A stretch of DNA of 64,000 nucleotides. Source: Oenococcus sp. UCMA 16435 (GTDB lineage: Bacteria; Bacillota; Bacilli; Lactobacillales; Lactobacillaceae). Below the pieces are notes generated by a model. The model searched no databases, was not told the DNA's origin, and worked only from the letters and a program-made list of their open reading frames with translations. This document shows, in pieces, positions 18,253-27,980 of the stretch. The stretch is taken from positions 806,001 to 870,000 of the forward strand of contig CP030868.2 of the NCBI GenBank assembly GCA_004010835.2. Direction: 5' to 3'. The first letter of the stretch is position 1, and each line of letters opens with the position of its first letter. Both the position numbers and the translations under genes were made by a program.

Positions 18253-20012
18253 TAGTCACCTCCTGTCAATTTTGCTTCATAATGAGAAGCCATTTCCTGC
18301 TGATGGAATGTTTTAGCATAATAACCTCCCTGAGCCAAAAGTTGGTGGTGAGTTCCACGCTCGATAATTTTTCCGCTCTTAAAAACAAGAATTTCATCAG
18401 CATTAATAATCGAGGAAATTCTCGAAGCTGAAATGATTGTCGTTTGTTCGTTGTGCTGGTGCTGTAAAGCATTTAAGATATCCTTTTCAGTTCGCGCGTC
18501 AACAGCTGAAAGAGCGTCATCAAGAATCAGGATCGCCGGGTTAACAATCAGAGCACGAGCAATCGCAACACGCTGCTGTTGGCCACCAGAAAGGCTAATA
18601 CCGTTCTCGCCGACTTCGGTATTATATTGCTTTGGCATTTGCATAATATCATCATGCAAAGCAGCCAGTTTAGCGACTTTTTCAACTTCTTTTTGAGGTA
18701 GCTCAGGATTAGAAAAAGCAATATTTTTAGCAATGTTGGTCGAAAACAGAAAATTATTCTGGCTTACATAACCGATTTTTTTAAGATAAGAAGATAATTT
18801 ATAATCACGAATATCATGACCAGAAAAATCTATTTCGCCGTCATAAGAATCGAATTCACGCAAAAGAAGTCGTAAAATAGTTGTTTTCCCAGATCCGACC
18901 GGCCCGACAAGACCCAATGTTTTCCCTTTGGAAACTTTGATATCGATGTTTTTTAAAACAGCTTTTGGATCATCGGGATAATTAAATGACTTAACTCGGA
19001 TATTCAATTCACCTGGTTTTACATCGCCGACACCTCTTGGATCGTCGTGAATTAGGCTTTTTTCATTCATCAAATCCATCACACGATCATATGAAGCATT
19101 ACCCCGTTCCAAAACATTAAAGAGTTGTCCGAGAGCAAACATGGGCCAAACCAATTGACTCAAATAAGCCGTAAAGCTGACCAACTGACCAATTGTGATT
19201 GTTTTGTGAAGGACAAATTCACTGCCTAAAATAATCATTAAAACATATGAAAAAGTCATAATGATAGTCGCTAAAGGGTCAAACATCGAATCAACACGAG
19301 CAACACGCGCATTAGTTCTAATTTGGCGATCTGTCTGCGCGTTAAAAGCTTGAATATCTTCTTTGGACTGACCAAGAGTTTTAATAACTTTCATGCCAAG
19401 AAATGATTCTTGTGCATGATCCGACATCTTGGAAAATCCTTCCTGATATTGAGTAAAAGCTCTTCTTAACCGAGGCATAATCCATGAAACACCAATTGCC
19501 AAGAAAGGAAGAGGAACAATTGCAATTAAAGTTAAGCGCCAATCAACAAAGATAATCATCGAAGCAACCACTAGAAGAATACTTACCGAAGAATCAAAAG
19601 CCATTAAAATTCCACCGGAAGCAACTCTTTGAATCGCAGATAAATCATTTGAAGCATGACTCATTAAATCACCAGTTCGATATTTTTGATAAAAAGGCGC
19701 ATCCATGTCCATGTAATGATCATAAAGACGCTTTCGTAACGTTCTTTCTAATAAAGCTGCGCCCTTAATAATATGAGTGTTCCAACCATAGCGAAACAAA
19801 TAAGATGATAAATAAATTAAAGCCAGGATCAACAAAAAGGCTAGCAAGTACATCCAAGTCAGCTTGTGGTCAACAACCTCATTAGTAAAAAGACCAATCA
19901 TATATGGTGGAATCACATGTGAAAGGTCCGTTAGAAATAGCAGTAGCAATCCAATTGCATACATCCTCAAATTTTCTTTGAAGAACCATTTTAATTTTAT
20001 AAAAATCCCCAT
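18252..20012 (-). CDS. Heterodimeric ABC exporter, degenerate-site half (LmrC/YheI-like)
   Basis: The 586-residue protein has six membrane helices followed by an ATPase domain: Walker A GPVGSGKTT near residue 374, signature LSGGQQQR near 477 and Walker B LILDDALSAVD near 500. The residue after the Walker B Asp is Asp instead of the catalytic Glu, the mark of the degenerate site in heterodimeric multidrug exporters such as BmrC/BmrD or LmrC/LmrD. It is translationally coupled (TAATG) to the frameshifted partner gene. Likely substrates are drugs or lipids; this is by family only. Confidence 0.92.
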   Translation of the reverse strand: MGIFIKLKWFFKENLRMYAIGLLLLFLTDLSHVIPPYMIGLFTNEVVDHKLTWMYLLAFLLILALIYLSSYLFRYGWNTHIIKGAALLERTLRKRLYDHYMDMDAPFYQKYRTGDLMSHASNDLSAIQRVASGGILMAFDSSVSILLVVASMIIFVDWRLTLIAIVPLPFLAIGVSWIMPRLRRAFTQYQEGFSKMSDHAQESFLGMKVIKTLGQSKEDIQAFNAQTDRQIRTNARVARVDSMFDPLATIIMTFSYVLMIILGSEFVLHKTITIGQLVSFTAYLSQLVWPMFALGQLFNVLERGNASYDRVMDLMNEKSLIHDDPRGVGDVKPGELNIRVKSFNYPDDPKAVLKNIDIKVSKGKTLGLVGPVGSGKTTILRLLLREFDSYDGEIDFSGHDIRDYKLSSYLKKIGYVSQNNFLFSTNIAKNIAFSNPELPQKEVEKVAKLAALHDDIMQMPKQYNTEVGENGISLSGGQQQRVAIARALIVNPAILILDDALSAVDARTEKDILNALQHQHNEQTTIISASRISSIINADEILVFKSGKIIERGTHHQLLAQGGYYAKTFHQQEMASHYEAKLTGGD

Positions 20013-20123
20013 AAAAATTCTTTCCCCAAAATAAAAAAGGCTGAATAGACAACTTTTTAATAAAATTAATTCTATCGTACCCTAAGCCCAAGATGTTTAC
20101 AAAGGCAATACAGATAATCGAAA

Positions 20124-20197
20124 TCGGGATGGCGGGATTCGAACCCACGACCCCCACGTCCCGAACGTGGTGCTCTACCAAGCTGAGCTACATCCCG
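20124..20197 (-). tRNA. tRNA-Pro (anticodon CGG)
   Basis: On the minus strand the acceptor arms CGGGATG/CATCCCG pair fully. The D-arm is GCTCAGCTTGGTAGAGC, the anticodon arm CCACG-TTCGGGA-CGTGG, and the T-arm carries GTTCGAATC. The 74-base molecule has anticodon CGG for proline, and CCA is not encoded. It lies between kimA and the ABC exporter. Confidence 0.95.
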
Positions 20198-20227
20198 AAA
20201 TTGTGATTACTCACAATAAACATTCTA

Positions 20228-22075
20228 TCAGTCTCTGAGGTGATAGTAATAAGAAGAAATCGTAATATCGTCACGAGAAACGAAAGCGTTCCTTAATCTG
20301 AAGGCCGTTTGGTTATGCATAGCATTCTGCCACCAATGTTTCGGAACAAATTGCGGTACCATCACAGTCAACGACCAGTTCCGTTTCGTTGCTTGTTTGC
20401 TCATCGAATCAATGAACTCACGAGCCGGTACAATCACTGAACGATAACTTGAATGAATATCGACATAACGAATTCCAGGAAAATATCTTTCAAACTCTTT
20501 GGCGGTTTTTCTTTCTCTTTTAATATCCGTATCAAAGGAAACATGCATACCAATAACTTCATCGCCAATCGATCTTGCATAATCCATTGCTGAAATCGTA
20601 ACACGGGTAACATTACCCATAAAAACAATTACCATCGCGCCGTCATAATCGTGGCGATGGACACGAGCCTTGGCCGGTGTCAATTTCAACTGTTTTGCAA
20701 TACTTACATAATGAGAATGAACTCCATGAAAGAAACGTAACAGTAAGGGCATAATGATCAAATAAGGCCAGACGCCGGAAAAATGCAAAGTGAACATCGA
20801 GATGACCAGGACAAGGGAAATCAAGGCACCAATGAAGTTAATAATTGCTTTTAGAATCCAAAAACCGCCGCGTTCCCGCCACCAATGAATGATCATTCCT
20901 GACTGGCTGAGAGTAAAAGGCACGAAAACCCCCGCAGCATACAAAGGAATTAACGCTTCAACTTTGCCATTGAAAACCAACAAAAGAATGATTGCACCAA
21001 TTGAAAGGCTAACAATTCCATTGGAATAACCAAGCCGATCCCCTTTGTCTTTAAATAGATGAGGCATAAATTTATCGTTGGCCATGTTGTAAGCCAACAT
21101 TGGAAAAGCAGAAAAGCCTGTATTAGCGGCAACTGTCAAAATTAAAGCAGTCGCTAATTGGAAAACATAAAAAGCAATTCCGGCACGGCCAAAAATGGCT
21201 TCGGCAATTTGTGCCATTACGGTTGTCTGACCATTCGGAACTATACCAAGATAGTAACTAAAGAACGTAATCGAACCAAAAAAGAAGCCAAGAATAACAA
21301 CTAAAATCAAGAGTGTTTGAGAGGCATTACGTTCTTTTGGTTTATTAAAATTAGGTACAGAATTAGATATTGCTTCAACACCGGTTAAAGATGAAGAACC
21401 TGACGAGAAAGCTTTCATGAACAATAGAAAACCAACAGTCATCGTTGGCGAGATCTTTTCAGCCATCGTTGGTGCGTGATAAACAATTTGCCCTAAGCCC
21501 AGGCGGACAAAGCCTACAAGTAGCATAACAAGCATCGCTGCGACGAAAAAATAAACGGGAACCATTAAAAAGTTGGCAGATTCGCGCAAACCACGAAGAT
21601 TCATCAACATTAGCAAAATGACAATTACAACCGAAATGAGCAAAGAAAAACTGTGAATTTCGGGAATCGCCGAACTAATCGCATCAGTAGCCGAAGCCGC
21701 CGAAACGGCAACGGTCAACATATAATCAACTAATAAAGACCCACCAGCAACTAACCCAATCCAATGTCCCCAATTTTGGGAAGCAACTGCATAAGCACCG
21801 CCGCCGGATGGATAAGCGTGAATAATCATAACGTATGACAATGCGATCGCGGCAAGTAAAATCAGAACTAAACCAGCAATCGGCAGCTGTAGCCAAAGAG
21901 CGGCGGCACCGCCGGCCAACAGGGCCGTGGTAATCATCTCTGTTCCATAAGCGACTGAAGACAGGGCATCAGAAGACAACAAGGCCAGAGCCTTGAAAAT
22001 ATTTAAGCTTTGGGACCCGGTGTCATTTGTTTTTAATGGCTTGCCAATTAGGACCCTTTTAACGTACTTCCACAT
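20228..22075 (-). CDS. kimA: KimA-like high-affinity potassium importer (APC superfamily)
   Basis: The 615-residue protein has about twelve membrane helices, including SSDALSSVAYGTEM (residues 34-47) and YPSGGGAYAVASQNWG (near 88-103). A cytosolic C-terminal domain of about 150 residues resembles a universal-stress/KimA regulatory domain. This layout matches Bacillus KimA (formerly YdaO), an H+/K+ symporter inhibited by cyclic-di-AMP. In Bacillus the gene is under a c-di-AMP riboswitch; the 70 bases upstream here are too short and do not hold one. Older annotations call it an amino-acid permease. Confidence 0.8.
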   Translation of the reverse strand: MWKYVKRVLIGKPLKTNDTGSQSLNIFKALALLSSDALSSVAYGTEMITTALLAGGAAALWLQLPIAGLVLILLAAIALSYVMIIHAYPSGGGAYAVASQNWGHWIGLVAGGSLLVDYMLTVAVSAASATDAISSAIPEIHSFSLLISVVIVILLMLMNLRGLRESANFLMVPVYFFVAAMLVMLLVGFVRLGLGQIVYHAPTMAEKISPTMTVGFLLFMKAFSSGSSSLTGVEAISNSVPNFNKPKERNASQTLLILVVILGFFFGSITFFSYYLGIVPNGQTTVMAQIAEAIFGRAGIAFYVFQLATALILTVAANTGFSAFPMLAYNMANDKFMPHLFKDKGDRLGYSNGIVSLSIGAIILLLVFNGKVEALIPLYAAGVFVPFTLSQSGMIIHWWRERGGFWILKAIINFIGALISLVLVISMFTLHFSGVWPYLIIMPLLLRFFHGVHSHYVSIAKQLKLTPAKARVHRHDYDGAMVIVFMGNVTRVTISAMDYARSIGDEVIGMHVSFDTDIKRERKTAKEFERYFPGIRYVDIHSSYRSVIVPAREFIDSMSKQATKRNWSLTVMVPQFVPKHWWQNAMHNQTAFRLRNAFVSRDDITISSYYYHLRD

Positions 22076-22145
22076 AACTACATAATTATAGTAGCTAAAT
22101 CATTTTTTTTCACAAAAAGTTACAAATAAAATCTTTAGAAAAAAT

Positions 22146-22985
22146 TTATTGTGCGCCTTCCTTGCCGACAATGATTTTTGTGATTTTAATTGCTTTCTTT
22201 GGTTCCGATTTTTCAGAAGTAACAGAATTTGTTTTAACAGCGGCAGAGGCAATCTTATCAACAACATCCATTCCAGAAATAACTTGTCCAAAGACAGTAT
22301 AATTCCCGTCTAGACTTGGTGTACCACCCTTTTTATATGCATCATAAATCTTAGTCGGATAAGAGCTTTTATCAGTGATTTCAGATTGAACGTTAGTACT
22401 GCTCTCTTCAACAAAGAATTGAGAACCATTTGTATTAGTACCGGCATTAGCCATTCCAATTGCCCCACGAATAAAGTAAAGGTTAGGACTAATCTCATTT
22501 TTAAATCCTGAACCAGAATCGATTTTTTTATTCTTATGAGTACCGGAAGCCCAAATAGATTTTCCACCAAGACCAGTGTTGTCCGGGTCACCAGACTGAA
22601 TCATGAAATCTTTAACAACACGGAAGAAATCAAGATTATTGTAGTAGCCCTCTTTAGCATGGGTCAAAAAATTTTCTGCAGCTAAAGGAGCGTATTTGTT
22701 GAAAATTTTAGCAACAATCGTACCATCCGTCGTCTCGATTGTGACCTTAGTTTCCTCTGATCCAATAGTTGTCGAAAGTTGCGGTAGATCTAATTTATTT
22801 AATTCACTTGTTGTATATTTCGCATTTAAGGTACTCGAAGAACTACTTGTAGAAGTTGAGCTGCTCGAACTTGAAGCAGCTTCGCTGGCATTTTCCTGCT
22901 TAACCATAATAACGATCTCGAAAACAAAAAAGACCAATATTAATAAGCTTCCAATCCCAATTAAAATTTTATTTCTTTTAGTCAT
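22146..22985 (-). CDS. Extracellular cyclophilin-type peptidyl-prolyl isomerase
   Basis: I place the start at the ATG at 22985 (MTKRNKILIG), six bases after AAAGGG, giving 279 residues; a longer in-frame start at 23030 lacks a ribosome-binding site. A membrane helix (about residues 7-27) is followed by a Ser-rich linker (about 37-52) and a cyclophilin domain with FFRVVKDFMIQSGDP and GSQFFVEE motifs. It is a membrane-tethered foldase for exported proteins. There is no lipobox cysteine. Confidence 0.88.
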   Translation of the reverse strand: MTKRNKILIGIGSLLILVFFVFEIVIMVKQENASEAASSSSSSTSTSSSSSTLNAKYTTSELNKLDLPQLSTTIGSEETKVTIETTDGTIVAKIFNKYAPLAAENFLTHAKEGYYNNLDFFRVVKDFMIQSGDPDNTGLGGKSIWASGTHKNKKIDSGSGFKNEISPNLYFIRGAIGMANAGTNTNGSQFFVEESSTNVQSEITDKSSYPTKIYDAYKKGGTPSLDGNYTVFGQVISGMDVVDKIASAAVKTNSVTSEKSEPKKAIKITKIIVGKEGAQ

Positions 22986-23031
22986 AACCCTTTTATCATA
23001 CAGATAATAAAAAAATCTTTCATTAAACAAG

Positions 23032-23063
23032 AATAAAAAAATCAGTCAAGATTTAGACTGATT
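23032..23063 (-). terminator. Intrinsic terminator of the acpS-alr-mazF run
   Basis: On the minus strand ATCAGTC and GACTGAT pair around TAAATCTT and are followed by a T-run. The upstream arm lies within the last codons of mazF, so the hairpin overlaps coding sequence. Confidence 0.8.
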
Positions 23064-23398
23064 TTCAAGGCTTTAACAACATCATTTAAATTTTTTTCTT
23101 CAAGTGTATCAACGAAATCATGCAAACGGCGTTTGTCGATCGTTCTGATTTGTTCCAACATGATAATTGATGGTTTTTTTAATTTCGTTGCACTAGCTGG
23201 AAGCCAAACATGGGTTGGCAATTTTGTCTTGCCTAATTTTGAAGTCATGGCGGCGATTATTACAGTTGGAGAATTAATATTGCCAGTATCGTTTTGCAAA
23301 ATCAGAACCGGTCGAACGCCCCCCTGCTCTGAACCAATAATAGGAGACAGATCAGCATAATAAATATCTCCGCGCTCAGGAACCTTTTTCCTAACCAT
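23042..23398 (-). CDS. mazF: MazF/PemK-type endoribonuclease
   Basis: The start ATG at 23398 (MVRKKVPERGDIYYADL) overlaps the alr end by eight bases and gives 118 residues; a start three codons upstream is also open. The SH3-like fold residues RGDIYYADL and GGVRPVLILQND match Bacillus NdoA (EndoA), an ACA-type mRNA interferase. No MazE-like antitoxin gene lies before or after it: alr abuts upstream and a terminator follows. Several lactobacilli share the alr-mazF order. How it is kept inactive is not evident here. Confidence 0.9.
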   Translation of the reverse strand: MVRKKVPERGDIYYADLSPIIGSEQGGVRPVLILQNDTGNINSPTVIIAAMTSKLGKTKLPTHVWLPASATKLKKPSIIMLEQIRTIDKRRLHDFVDTLEEKNLNDVVKALKISLNLD

Positions 23399-24551
23399 TA
23401 TTCGCACCAGTCACTTCAGCTAAATCGCCGGTATAAATTCTTTTGATTCGAGGAGCCAAAGTTGTCTGAATTTCATCAACGATTGTATGCGAATAATTAG
23501 CGACTTCTTCGACAGTGATTTGTTCCCCGCCATCTTTGCCAATCAAAGTAACTCGTGTACCAATTGGGTATTTATGATCCAATTTAACCATTGTCTGGTC
23601 CATTGTAATTCGACCGATAATTGGCATTCTCTTTCCATTAATAATTACCGGACTTTTTTGCATCCGTCTCAACCAGCCATCATTATAACCAAATGGCAAT
23701 GTTGCTACATAACCATCTTCAGGCATTTTTTCACTGGCTCCATAACTTAAAGCCTGGCCCTTTTTAACAAAACGAATATCAGCAATCTCTGAACAAACAG
23801 AGAAAATTCGCTCTAAATGCAAATCCTGCGGCATTTCAAGTTCACCATTGCTGACATTAACACCAGAAATCAGCTGTCCAGGACGAATTGCTGCAAAAGA
23901 TATTCTTGGATCATCACGATGCCAGATACAGGTAGCTGAATTAGCCATACTAAATAACAATGGATTAAATCCCTGATTAGCAGTTAATTCCTGCCAACGC
24001 TGAAGCTGTTCCTCGAAATAATTTTTACTATTTTCACCAGCTTCATCCGCAGTGGCAAAATGAGTGTAAACGGAGAATAAATCCAGTTGAGGGTTTTCGT
24101 CAATGATCTTTTTTGCAGCAGAAATTTCTTCAGCTTTATCAAAACCAATTCTCGTCATCCCGGTATCAATCGCAAGACTAACTTTTAAAGTCCCTTTGAA
24201 ATCAGGCAATTCCTTTAGCCAAATAAGACTTGGAATAGTAATGACAATATTATGATCAATGAAAAGTTTTAAATCAGAATAATCCCAAGCGCCAAGTACC
24301 CAAATTGGTAAAGTTAAATCCGCTCTACGAAGTTCGAGGGCCTCGTCCAAATTGGAAACAATCAAAGCATCGGCAGCATCTGTTTCCTGAAATGCTTTTG
24401 CTAACGGAATGGCTCCCAAACCATAACCATCAGCCTTCAAGACTGCATATACCTTTTCTGCTTTTGTCCACTCTCTAATCTCTTGTAAATTATGTGCGGC
24501 CGCGTCTAAATCGACGCTGACCCATGTTGGCCTATGAATCGCTGTTACCAT
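23391..24551 (-). CDS. alr: Alanine racemase
   Basis: This PLP enzyme makes D-alanine for peptidoglycan and teichoic acids. The PLP lysine is in AVLKADGYG (near residue 36 of the preferred protein), and the C-terminal domain carries GRITMDQTM, near the second catalytic region. I prefer ATG at 24551, six bases after GAGGT, giving 386 residues; an ATG four codons earlier is also in frame. It overlaps acpS by 20 bases and mazF by eight, a tight acpS-alr-mazF order. Confidence 0.95.
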   Translation of the reverse strand: MVTAIHRPTWVSVDLDAAAHNLQEIREWTKAEKVYAVLKADGYGLGAIPLAKAFQETDAADALIVSNLDEALELRRADLTLPIWVLGAWDYSDLKLFIDHNIVITIPSLIWLKELPDFKGTLKVSLAIDTGMTRIGFDKAEEISAAKKIIDENPQLDLFSVYTHFATADEAGENSKNYFEEQLQRWQELTANQGFNPLLFSMANSATCIWHRDDPRISFAAIRPGQLISGVNVSNGELEMPQDLHLERIFSVCSEIADIRFVKKGQALSYGASEKMPEDGYVATLPFGYNDGWLRRMQKSPVIINGKRMPIIGRITMDQTMVKLDHKYPIGTRVTLIGKDGGEQITVEEVANYSHTIVDEIQTTLAPRIKRIYTGDLAEVTGANNG

Positions 24552-24927
24552 CTTCAACCTCAATTAATACTTCACTAGCTACCAAATCTAATTTTATCTT
24601 ATGTGAGATGGAAATTTGATAACTTTTCGCATTTAAAAGAAGAGACTTGCCGGAAACCGAAAGTCTCGGTGCTCCATTTTCATCATCCAGGATTTCGATG
24701 TCCGTAAAATTAACTTTGCTGCCAAGTCCAAAACCAGTTGCTTTAGCGTAGGCTTCTTTAGATGAAAAACGACCGGCTAAATAGGCATAATATCCATTGC
24801 CTTTACGACCAGCCAGTTGTTCTTGTTCAGACTTTGTCAAAACCTTATCCAAAAACTGCCTATGTTTTTCAGCAGCAGAGCGGACATCGCTAATTGATTC
24901 TATATCAATCCCAATTCGATAACTCAT
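24532..24927 (-). CDS. acpS: Holo-(acyl-carrier-protein) synthase
   Basis: The 131-residue enzyme transfers 4'-phosphopantetheine from CoA to acyl carrier protein. The motifs GIDIESI (residues 5-11, Mg-binding Asp) and FSSKEAYAKATG (near 54-65) are diagnostic of the AcpS type. Its start overlaps the helicase stop by four bases and its end overlaps alr, so the four genes helicase-acpS-alr-mazF look co-translated. Confidence 0.95.
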   Translation of the reverse strand: MSYRIGIDIESISDVRSAAEKHRQFLDKVLTKSEQEQLAGRKGNGYYAYLAGRFSSKEAYAKATGFGLGSKVNFTDIEILDDENGAPRLSVSGKSLLLNAKSYQISISHKIKLDLVASEVLIEVEDGNSDS

Positions 24928-26480
24928 GACTTTTTGACAATTTTAAACTCACGCTTTTTTGGAGCTGCTTTTGCAACACCCTTTGGACGCGCTTGAATCC
25001 GTTGATTACGACGATCTGCCGGTTTATGGCCACGATCAATTACGAATTCTTCTTTAAAACCGCCACGACGACCGCCACGATTACCATTGCTGCGGCCACG
25101 ATTACCATTAGAGCGTCCACTACGGAAATTGTGACTGTGATCTGATGAACTATGGCGGCGTGGAAGAGGCTTTTCCTGTGCGATATCAACAGGTCGAGTT
25201 CTTTCATCGTCTTTAGACAAAGCATGCAATAGTGCAGCTGCTAATAATTTAGCATCGTATTGACTGGCAATTTCAGTTGCTTCATCTTCAACGTTATCAA
25301 CAGTCGTTTTGCCCAAGACGGCATAAGTCTCTGCTTTAGCATTTTTCAGACGAGCAACATGTGCTTCTTCAGCCGAAGGTGGTTTCAAAGCAGCCATCCG
25401 CTTATTAATCAATTTTTCAATTGCACGAAGATAATCGATTTCACCACGAACAACAAAAGTCACAGAAACGCCATGGTGTCCGGCACGGCCGGTACGGCCG
25501 ATCCGATGAACATAAGATTCAGGATCTTGCGGAACATCGTAGTTATAAACATGTGTAACTCCGGAAATATCAAGACCACGAGCTGCAACATCAGTTGCAA
25601 TTAAGAACTGCAATTCTCCTTTTTTAAAGGAACGCAAAGTCCGCATGCGGGCTGCTTGGTCCAAATCGCCATGAATTCCAGCGGCTTTATAGCCACGGAG
25701 CTGCAAAGCCTTGGTCAACTCGTCAACACGACGTTTTGTCCGACCAAAGACAATTGCCAGTTCGGGCTGTTGTACATCAAACAAACGTGTCATTGCATCA
25801 AACTTTTCATATTCGCGAGTATTAACCAGATATTGATCAACCAAATCAATCGTTAATCCTTTAGAAGCAATATGAACTTCTTCTGGATCTTCCATAAATT
25901 TAACGCCAATTTTCTTAATATCTTCAGGCATCGTTGCAGAAAAAAGCAAAGTTTGACGATCATCCGGTGTGTAATGAACAATTGTCTCGATATCTTCCAA
26001 AAAGCCCATGTTCAACATTTCATCGGCTTCGTCAATCACCAAGGTTTTAACGCCACGAAAATCGATCGTATGACGATTTAAATGATCAATCAATCGACCA
26101 GGAGTACCAACAAGGATTTGCGGATGCTCTTTTAGTGCATGGATCTGTCGGCGAATATCATATCCACCAAAAACAACCTGAGTTTTTACATGTTTGTCAG
26201 AACCAAGTTTGTTAAGTTCTTCTTCGGTCTGCATGGCTAGCTCGCGTGTCGGACTGATAACCAAAGCTTGGATCTGTGGATTCTTTGGATCCACTTCTTC
26301 TAAAATCGGCAAGCCAAAAGCTGCCGTCTTGCCTGTACCAGTCTGTGCTTGGCCAATAACATCAACACCCTGTATAATCAACGGAATTGTTTTTTCCTGA
26401 ATTGGGGTTGCTTCATCATAACCATGCTTTTTGACCGCAGACAAAAGTTCTGGACTAAGTCCAAATTCTTCAAATTTCAA
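24924..26480 (-). CDS. cshA: DEAD-box ATP-dependent RNA helicase (CshA-like)
   Basis: The 518-residue protein shows the Q motif (TPIQEKTIP), AQTGTGKTAAFGLP, PTRELAMQ, the name motif VIDEADEML, SAT and HRIGRTGRAG. After residue 430 comes a basic Arg/Gly/Asn-rich tail (NGNRGRSNGNRGGRR), which binds RNA. CshA acts in cold adaptation, ribosome assembly and RNA turnover. It starts at TTG 26480, nine bases after GGAG. The helicase-acpS-alr order is common in lactic acid bacteria. Confidence 0.93.
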   Translation of the reverse strand: MKFEEFGLSPELLSAVKKHGYDEATPIQEKTIPLIIQGVDVIGQAQTGTGKTAAFGLPILEEVDPKNPQIQALVISPTRELAMQTEEELNKLGSDKHVKTQVVFGGYDIRRQIHALKEHPQILVGTPGRLIDHLNRHTIDFRGVKTLVIDEADEMLNMGFLEDIETIVHYTPDDRQTLLFSATMPEDIKKIGVKFMEDPEEVHIASKGLTIDLVDQYLVNTREYEKFDAMTRLFDVQQPELAIVFGRTKRRVDELTKALQLRGYKAAGIHGDLDQAARMRTLRSFKKGELQFLIATDVAARGLDISGVTHVYNYDVPQDPESYVHRIGRTGRAGHHGVSVTFVVRGEIDYLRAIEKLINKRMAALKPPSAEEAHVARLKNAKAETYAVLGKTTVDNVEDEATEIASQYDAKLLAAALLHALSKDDERTRPVDIAQEKPLPRRHSSSDHSHNFRSGRSNGNRGRSNGNRGGRRGGFKEEFVIDRGHKPADRRNQRIQARPKGVAKAAPKKREFKIVKKS

Positions 26481-26594
26481 TATTTTAATCTCCTAAATTT
26501 GTAAAACGTATAAATGTGCCACTTGCAAAATCCGTTGCTCAAACGTAGCTAATCATTCTTCCTAAGTGTACGGGATTGTTAAACCTTTTGCAAC

Positions 26595-27980
26595 TTAAAT
26601 CAACGCTCGTTCTACTTTTTCTAAATGAATCCCGTGACTAGCTTTTAATAATACTACATCATTTTTGGATAAACTGTTTTGTAGATCACGACTCAGTTCT
26701 GTTAAAAAAAGTGTATCGTACCAATGCGCTTGTATCTGTGCCGCCAACTTTTTCATGATTGGACCAACAAGATAGACTTCATCAAAGGCTGCTTTTTCAA
26801 TCGGTTTTTTTAAAATCAAATGTAGGGAAATTTCTTTTTCGCCAAGTTCAAGCATGTCTCCCAAAACAAGAATCTTTTTTCCTTGAGCTGGAAAATCTTT
26901 CAAAATTTCGACCGCTTTAATCGCGGCGGTCGGGTTTGAATTATAAACATCGGAAATAATCGTCTCTCCTTTGGAGCCGGTTAATACCTGTAAACGATTT
27001 TCCGTTATCTGTAAATTATCAAAACCTCGTTGAATTAATTTATCGTTCAGGTTAAATTCCTTAGCAACTGCCACTGCAGCAGCACAGTTATCGGCATTGA
27101 ATTTCCCCAAAAGATTTATGGAATAAACCTTTTGGTTAACTTTAAAAGACAAGCGCCTTTGATCTTTTATTTGACTGACCCAAAAATTATCGGATTCTTT
27201 TTCACCAAAAGTAATTTTCCTACCGGAAAATAAATCAGCTCGTTCTTTTAGCAGAACCTCATCGCCATCGTAGATGAAAGTGCCATCTTTCCTTAAGCCC
27301 TTGGTTACTTCCATTTTGGCATCGGCTATTTTATCTCTTGTTTTAAAAAACTCAATGTGTGCTTCTCCAATCATCGTAATCAAGGCAATATCCGGTACAA
27401 ACATTTTTGATAGAGCTGTTAATTGTCCGGGATGGTCCATCCCCATTTCAATAACAGCAACTTCGGTATCTTCCGGCATACTCAAAATTGTTGTCGGAAC
27501 GCCAATTTCATTGTTGTTGCTGGCTATAGTTCGATGAACCTTATATCTTGCTGATAAAACAGAGGCAATTAGATCCTTCGTTGTCGTTTTGCCATTGCTT
27601 CCGGTAACGGCTACCCGTTTGGGATTGATTTTATCTAAGTAATTTTTGGCTAATTGCCACAGGGCCAATTGAGTATCAAAGACAAGAATCAAAGGAAGTT
27701 TGGTCTGTACGGGATGATCAACAAAACTGGCAACCGCACCATTTTTAAAAGCGGAATCAATAAACTCATGACCATCTTTTTCGGCAATTGTATAATCTGA
27801 AAATAGTTTATGGACAGATATATTATCATGATCGGAAATTGGCAGAAACAAAGCGCCTTTTTTAATTTTCCGACTGTCGAAATCAAGACTGCTGACAAAA
27901 GTTTCGTTAGCTTGTCGGCTGCTAATATTAATAAGTTTTCCATTAACGATCTTACTAATTTCCGCAATTGAATAATGCAT
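26595..27980 (-). CDS. murF: UDP-MurNAc-tripeptide--D-alanyl-D-alanine ligase
   Basis: The 461-residue Mur ligase has the ATP loop VTGSNGKTTTKD near residue 125, the N-terminal recognition fold (SSRQANETFVSSLDFDSRKI) and the C-terminal lobe motif ILVLGDMLELG. It adds D-Ala-D-Ala to the cytosolic wall precursor, the step after MurE. Upstream of cshA in many lactobacilli, it is in its usual place. The 114 bases between murF and the helicase start leave room for a separate helicase promoter. Confidence 0.94.
   Translation of the reverse strand: MHYSIAEISKIVNGKLINISSRQANETFVSSLDFDSRKIKKGALFLPISDHDNISVHKLFSDYTIAEKDGHEFIDSAFKNGAVASFVDHPVQTKLPLILVFDTQLALWQLAKNYLDKINPKRVAVTGSNGKTTTKDLIASVLSARYKVHRTIASNNNEIGVPTTILSMPEDTEVAVIEMGMDHPGQLTALSKMFVPDIALITMIGEAHIEFFKTRDKIADAKMEVTKGLRKDGTFIYDGDEVLLKERADLFSGRKITFGEKESDNFWVSQIKDQRRLSFKVNQKVYSINLLGKFNADNCAAAVAVAKEFNLNDKLIQRGFDNLQITENRLQVLTGSKGETIISDVYNSNPTAAIKAVEILKDFPAQGKKILVLGDMLELGEKEISLHLILKKPIEKAAFDEVYLVGPIMKKLAAQIQAHWYDTLFLTELSRDLQNSLSKNDVVLLKASHGIHLEKVERALI

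Noticed and set aside
22076..22145. c-di-AMP riboswitch before kimA
   Set aside because: The gap is only 70 bases and lacks the conserved blocks of that riboswitch.
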